A stretch of DNA of 64,000 nucleotides from the NCBI GenBank assembly GCA_958298945.1, contig OY282607.1, forward strand, positions 80,875,868 through 80,939,867, read 5' to 3'. The first letter of the stretch is position 1, and each line of letters begins with the position of its first letter. A program made the translations under genes and the position numbers. This DNA is from Atherix ibis (taxonomy: Eukaryota > Arthropoda > Insecta > Diptera > Athericidae). Positions 58,477 to 64,000 of the stretch are shown piece after piece. The notes under the pieces are model-generated. The model worked only from the letters and a program-made list of their open reading frames with translations. It was not told the origin of the DNA and did no database searches.

Positions 58477-61254
58477 ATGTTTCCTTGTTCAGAAATTTAA
58501 AATAATTGATGAGAAGACTAGTTTTAGAGATGTTTGGCCAATATGTGGAACGATCTTCTACCTTCAGTATAGTTTATTTGTATACATATGGTTACAGATG
58601 CTTCATGTTATTTGGTCAATATACACGTATGTGGCCAATTTAGATGGGATGATAGAGAGTATCCTCTGGTCTGGAATCCAATACATGATTCTGGAATGCA
58701 ATACAACCCAACGTTTCAGTTGCTCAGTAACCATAACCAAATTTAATTGCGGCCTACAAAGTTATGTCGCCAAATAAAAAGGGGCTTTTCAGAACATAAA
58801 ATCGGCCAGCGAAGTGCTAAGGGTTGTTTGGGGCATGACCACTAAAGAGTCGATTAGCATCAAGACCTCTCGTTCAAAACCTTTCTCCTTAATCCATTAC
58901 TTTTTTGACTGATGGTCGCTCCTTTTTTTTTTTTTTTTTTTATTTAAAAAAATAAACTAATATCAAAATTTTCTATTTTTACAAGGTTTCTTTTGTCTTT
59001 TCTCCCAATTTTTTCCCATTTTTTTGAACCTTTTTTAATGTTTGGGAAGGTATAGAGCCCCCTGAATACAATTCTGCAAGAATGCCCTGTCACTTTCGTC
59101 TTTTGCATGGTCAAGTTATGATACAAGACTCATTCCTTTATGAATACTCATTAGAGCAAAGTTTTTTATAAATGCTGTTAATACAAAGATAGTGTAAGAC
59201 AGGTTTTCAGACCAGCCTCAATAAGGATAAGGTTCAACAGGGAAGTCTGGTGAGACCCCTTGGTTAATCGAATACAGCTATTCTGATTGCTTCATTTTGT
59301 CTAACTTTTAATTTATGTTTTAATTAGTAAACAACCGGTTAAATTGGACATAGTTCTGTCAGAAAATATCAAATTTCTTGTTAAATTCATGACAAATTTT
59401 TTGTTTGTTTCATTTTGTACGCCACTGCGCAGCATAGTATTTACTTCTTATTATAATAATATCAAACTTATTTAACTCTACTTATTATGAATAATTTAAG
59501 AAAACTATAATTTAATTTATAAAAAAAATTATCTTTATATTAATTCATGAAAAGATTTTCCATTTGAGTAACTTTTATAAAGAATTAATAGTAAATTGGC
59601 TAGTAAGAAATTGGAAAGATATTCTACTGACAATCTAAGATAATATAATAATGATGAGATATACTACATACATTCTACAAAGTCTATTTATTTATTTATC
59701 ATAAAATTTTCATATTTCACAATTTATTATATTTGATCAATTTAAATTTCAAAAGAATTTCGAATAAAAATAAAAATAATAAAAATTTCATGCTCATTGA
59801 TCTGTTATAATGCAAACGTCTACAAAATTTCTAAAAGGATTCTTCTTAAATATTAAAGGTCAATTGACAGTAAAATGAATTCTTTTATTTGAGAATTGAC
59901 GGTCACGCCTACATTATTTTTGCACAATTTTAGTAAGAACTTTTTCATGTGCTATGTACTTTTTAGCCTAAGAAGAAGATTTGTCTACCCGCGTTCTCTA
60001 TTTTATACGCCTTTTATAGCTACCCCAATAATACATATAATTTTTTTTATATTCAAGTTTTGCTGACTTTTCTTCTTTTCTCATTTTAAGATCATATTTT
60101 TATTTATTGGGAAGTGAATGTTGGTAGTACAAGAATTTCAAGTAGTAGGATAATAGGCCTAACATCTTGGAATGTGGGCGGAATTTCACAGCAACAGTCA
60201 TCTTTAGAAAAGTTTGTTGTGGTTTTCCTGCCTGCAGCTCTTCTAATACGACTCCAAGTATATCCTTTAAACAAGAGTCCCTATCTCTTATTGTTAGATA
60301 AAAATGGTCAGATTTCAATCGCGTAAACTGCTTCAACTAGAAGTATTCATTGGCAAGCAGAGTATTATTGAGCTGGAGATATTATCGCATTTGTTTTGAA
60401 ACTCTTACGAGTAGACATAGTCTTATGTACTACTTCTTACTGTTTTTATAATATGAAAGCAAGACCAAAAGAATTTCATATATTTTGTATTTAATGTAGA
60501 GAGAGAAAAACACAGGAAGGAGAAGAATTTTTGCGTAACATATCTTTATATCGCTGTAAAGATAATACACGTACATAAAAGGACTACGAACAAATGGTAA
60601 ACGAACTTTACGTAATAGTTCTCAACTGCTACATCAACTAAACTTAGTCATTTCATGAAATACTTGCTGCAGATTTCTCAGACATTGTCATAAACTTATT
60701 AAAAGAATGTTTACAACTTTTAGTAATTTATATTAGTCAACATTAGCGTTGTAATAATTAATATGATCTGCTTTATTCCTATTCTTTACTGACTTGCCAT
60801 TATTATAAATATAGAAGCAGTTTGCAAATAATTTTATGATACGAGTATTATTGTTTTTATTTTTAAACCATTTCATAGTACAAGAACATACACTTAGAGT
60901 ATTTTATATATTTATTATAACAATAATATTGGGATAAAAAAAAGATTTTTTTAAAGAATCCAATAAAATTTTTGGACAGATTGTGTAAGAGGTAATTTTA
61001 ATAATCTTGTCAGTAACAAATAAAACACGCGTTGTTTAAATAATATGAGAATAAAATACACAAACTGATGTCACTCACTGCGGTGGTAACATGTATTCTA
61101 ATATAATATGTTAATGTAATCTGGCTATGATTATGAATATACCACACATAATCATAATATGAGTTCAGTGATTAGCGGACACTCATAAGTCAATGACGGT
61201 TCTCGACTAAAGTTAAGGATTATCCAATTTTCAAAGTTAAATAAAATATATCTA
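58477..61254. other. No recognised gene
   Basis: Includes a pure T run at 58924-58942. A GC-richer patch at 60110-60340 is open on both strands over about 70 codons without recognisable motifs, and 59200-59290 is unidentified sequence. Part of 58480-58900 may be more of the LINE. Confidence 0.45.
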
Positions 61255-62100
61255 AAAATTCAGATTTTGATAAACGTTTTATTTTCTACATTGTATAAAC
61301 CTTGTCATTATGCATAAAGTATAATATTTTGCAAATAGTCTTGCAGAATTTTATCATTTTGAGCTAATTCCGACGAATTTTTGCATATATTTGAACTATA
61401 GTTTTGGCCATAAAGTAAAGTTTGAGGGTTATTTTTAAATGCTCTAAACCAGCGTTTCTTAAACTATGAATTACAGCCTATTGATGGATTGTGGCAAGAT
61501 CCTGTATATTCGGGGATTAAGTGGGTAGGTCTAGGTGGGGTTTCTAAAGAGTGGGTCGCAATGTTTAAAGGTGTGAGAACCCCTGTTCTAAAGTTTGAGA
61601 ATTGTCTGCTTAAATATGATCTATTGTATAACGCTGCAAGAAAAGGTTCAACGCGGTTGGAGGGCAATTGACATCACCAAATCTAGAAATTATGCGTTCC
61701 TTGTGGCACCATTTTATTAAAACCACATGTTTTTTATATTAAAATCTTCAAGTTCATGCTGAAAATAGTCGATTATTATACGGTTGTAGAGCTCAAAATT
61801 AACTTAAACAATCTCTTCTTTTTTTATTTTGGAAGAAATACGTATGAATAACAGCTTCAAACTCAAATGCGCAGTCATACAGTATACAATAGATCCTTTT
61901 ACAGTCAATTGTGGAATTTTAGAGCCTCATATACTAATATTTTGCTTGTTAACATATCGACAAAGCTAGAAATGGTCCTCATTATGCCGACCATAATCTC
62001 CTCTTAAAGTACGGAACGTGGTTAGGGCATAATCACTACTATTATAGGTAGACTCATTTATTACTAAATAAACAAGAAGCTGAGCACATTTTTAGCTAAC
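61255..62100 (-). pseudogene. Decayed DD41D-type element carrying a hAT MITE
   Basis: Carries family blocks such as 'cagattttgataaacg' and 'aaaccacatg'. On the minus strand a stretch at 61600-61670 (NRVEPFLAALYNRSYLSRQF) corresponds to the DLTPFDFFLWGYVKDRVY region. Interrupted at 61450-61585 by a hAT MITE. The right end is indistinct. Confidence 0.65.
61450..61585. mobile_element. 136-bp hAT-type MITE
   Basis: Left end CAGCGTTTCTTAAACTATG and inverted right end CAGGGGTTCTCACACC resemble hAT termini. The flanks CTCTAAAC (61442-61449) and TTCTAAAG (61586-61593) are a diverged 8-bp target duplication. Related copies at 37018 and 51818 show the same host sequence without the insert, which fixes the boundaries independently. 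Confidence 0.8.
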
Positions 62101-62205
62101 TAAATAATCCATAATACAAAATAATAAACTTAAAACTAAATATATACCGGTGTATAAGCATAAATCCGACCAACCAGCGGATTTAAGCTTATACAACGGT
62201 ATATA

Positions 62206-63469
62206 CGAGGTCTGTTCAAAAAGTATCGCGAATTTTGAATTTTCGCGGGTTACGTATATTCCATTTTTGATTTTTTATGGCATTATGTTGGTACTCATGT
62301 CTCTCACTTATGCCGATAAGTTCGGCCATTTTTAATGTTTAGGTAATTTTTGACAGCTCCTTTGCTTACACGTGTTTTGGCTCGTCTTCAATTTTTGCCT
62401 ATTCCAAAAAAGTGGATCAAAGAATTTCTATCAAATTTTGTATGAAAAACAAAATTATTTGCCCGGACGCATTTCGAATGTTGACTGTAGCATATGGTGA
62501 AGCTACCTTAGAACGAAGCAACGTTTATCGGTGGTACAAAATGTTCTCAGAGGGCCGAGAAGGTGTGAACGACAAAAAGCGTGCCGGACGCCCGAGCCAT
62601 AGACGAAAACATTGATAAAGTGAAGAAAATAGTATTGGCCCCTCGTCAAATCACCATTAGAGAAATTGCTGAGTACTTAAACATATCGATTGGCTCGTGT
62701 CATCGTCGTGAGACGGGTCACCGCGAATTTCGTACGAAAATTGCTCAATTTCGACCAAAAACAGCATCGCATTAACATTGCTAAGGAGCTGTTGGACTCT
62801 GTCCGCGAGGACCCAAATTTACTCCAGAGGGTCATAAATGGTGACGATTCATGAGTTTATGGTTATGACGTGGAAACCAAAGCTCAATCATCACAATGGA
62901 AGCTGCCGCACAAGGCAAAACCGAAAAAAGCGAGCCAAGTTCGTTCGAATGTGAAGGTTTTGCTTACAGTTTTCTTCGATTGCAAGGGCGTGGTCCATCA
63001 TGAGTTCTTACCACAGGGTAGAACGGTCAATAAGGAATATTACCTGCAAGTAATGCGCATGTTTCGCAAAGCAATCCGCCAGAAACGCCCGGATTTGTGG
63101 AAAAAACAAAAATTGGCTTTTGCACCATGATAACGCCCCTGCTCACGCATCGTTTTTGGCCAAAAACAACACACTTAATAATGCCGCAGCCACCGTATTC
63201 CCCAGATATGGCCCCCTGCGACTTTTGATTGTTCCCAAAACTGAAGAGACCCATGAAAGGACGACGCTACGCTACGATTGAGACGGCATCGAAGGAGGAG
63301 CTGAACAAGATAACAAAAAATGATTTTTTGAAGTGCTTCGAGGATTGGAAACAACGTTGGCACAAGTGTATAATATCTGGTGGTGATTACTTTGAAGGGG
63401 ACAAAATAGATATTCATGAATAAATAATGAAAAAACACAAAATCCGCGATACTTTTTGAACATACCTCG
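62206..63469 (+). mobile_element. Mariner (D34D), full length, same family as 3645-4578
   Basis: Termini CGAGGTCTGTTCAAAAAGTA at 62206 and, inverted, CGAGGTATGTTCAAAAAGTA ending at 63469. TA lies at 62204-62205 and 63470-63471. 1264 bp. It serves as the reference for the deletions in the 3645-4578 copy. Confidence 0.94.
62412..63423 (+). pseudogene. Mariner transposase, several frameshifts and stops
   Basis: Fragments in order: FRMLTVAYGEATLERSNVYR, RAGRPS, ENIDKVKKIV, PRQITIREIAEYLNIS, INGDDS-stop-VYGYDVETKA (first catalytic Asp present, the following Trp codon is TGA), VLLTVFFDCKGVVHHEFLPQ, HHDNAPAHAS (second Asp, in another frame), SPDMAPCDF-stop-LF (third Asp), and KRWHK-like QRWHKCIISGGDYFEGDKID. 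The start codon is uncertain, because the frame begins at GTG (62412) with no clear upstream ATG. At least three frameshifts and two stops. Confidence 0.9.
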
Positions 63470-63471
63470 TA

Positions 63472-64000
63472 TTTACGATTTTTCAAATGACCGACCCGTA
63501 TTTAACGAACCATAAAATCGATAGCTCGTTATTAAGCGTTTGCAGTTATATTTTTTATTTAAACCTATATTAATATTCAATTTTTTTAAGTATATTATGT
63601 TATATAATAAAATTTCGAAATGAATATAATTATTTATAAATTTTCTCTTTCCTGAGCATAAGTAATTTTTCTTTTTTTTTAGGAAAAATTTTCATATCTG
63701 ATAACTTAGCCTATTAAATTCAATTAAAATCAATATTTTATGATTATATAAACAACATTATGTATAAAAAGCAAATTACAAAAAAAAAATGCATTTGTAA
63801 AGTAATTATCAAAATACAAAACAATTATCAATTAATAATAAAATATTCAAATAATTTCGAAAACTTAGTATGATAAAAAAAAAATCAAGAATAGTAATTA
63901 AAATAAATGATTTTAATGATATTCAAAATACTTTTTTACTAGATACCATTAATTTTATAAATAACGATGATATTTCATTAATGGGAATATTTTAAATATT
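63472..64000. other. AT-rich stretch, nothing recognised
   Basis: Low-complexity A/T sequence to the end of the window. Confidence 0.6.

Noticed and set aside
60100..60340. Overlapping ORFs on both strands in a GC-richer patch
   Set aside because: No recognisable domain, no splice signals, and both strands are equally open; left as unassigned sequence.
1..64000. CRISPR arrays, bacterial operons, phage or plasmid genes
   Set aside because: None seen; all recognisable proteins are eukaryotic transposases or LINE proteins and the base composition is that of insect non-coding DNA.

Overview
The window is AT-rich eukaryotic DNA (long A/T runs, AT microsatellites, stops in every frame) and holds no host gene that I can name. 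The mobile elements (mariner subfamilies common in insects, DD41D-type Tc1/mariner elements, PIF/Harbinger and hAT relics, a tRNA-related SINE, an RTE-like LINE and a jockey/I-type LINE tail) point to an insect, probably a fly. The species assignment is inference. The setting is intergenic or a very large intron.

Layout. 1-909: left-truncated PIF/Harbinger relic, followed by a perfect 26-bp-arm hairpin (918-977). 3045-3596: decayed DD41D-type element. 3645-4578: deleted mariner. 5994-7413: GC-richer, repeat-free stretch with three weak minus-strand ORFs. 8975-10310: two decayed DD41D-type copies in opposite orientation. 10893-15478: a mellifera/cecropia-like mariner split by a full-length RTE-like LINE (11117-14402). 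16409-16776: MITE with 42-bp inverted repeats. 17680-18078: two tRNA-related SINE units. 20693-21979: Himar1-like (irritans-type) mariner, almost intact. 22024-22822: decayed DD41D-type copy. 22872-24127: full-length DD41D element. 24128-25306: spacer, truncated mariner and a 65-bp TIR-only element. 25307-36824: mostly AT-rich filler. 36825-39520: a decayed DD41D-type copy interrupted by a 2.03-kb mariner-bounded composite (37441-39471). 42125-43661: local repeats and a second PIF/Harbinger relic. 44469-46245: hAT-like relic and a tandemly duplicated DD41D-type remnant. 49200-52425: further remnants and a short repeat carrying a GCGCCATCT motif. 55398-56689: another mariner. 58273-58476: LINE C-terminus. 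61255-62100: DD41D-type remnant holding a hAT MITE. 62206-63469: nearly full-length mariner of the same family as 3645-4578.

How the pieces relate. Nothing forms an operon or pathway; the history is nested insertion and repair. Two observations stand out. First, the LINE starts with a complete 5S rRNA-like segment followed by a tRNA T-arm/B-box, that is, two pol III promoter modules in front of an endonuclease/reverse transcriptase gene. Second, 37441-39471 looks like a mariner that acquired about 740 bp of foreign DNA. That DNA is otherwise found, inverted, next to another mariner copy at 24 kb. The junctions are those expected of interrupted gap repair with template switching.

Every transposase or reverse-transcriptase gene seen is broken. 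Similarity statements rest on recognising protein motifs by eye; no database search was possible.
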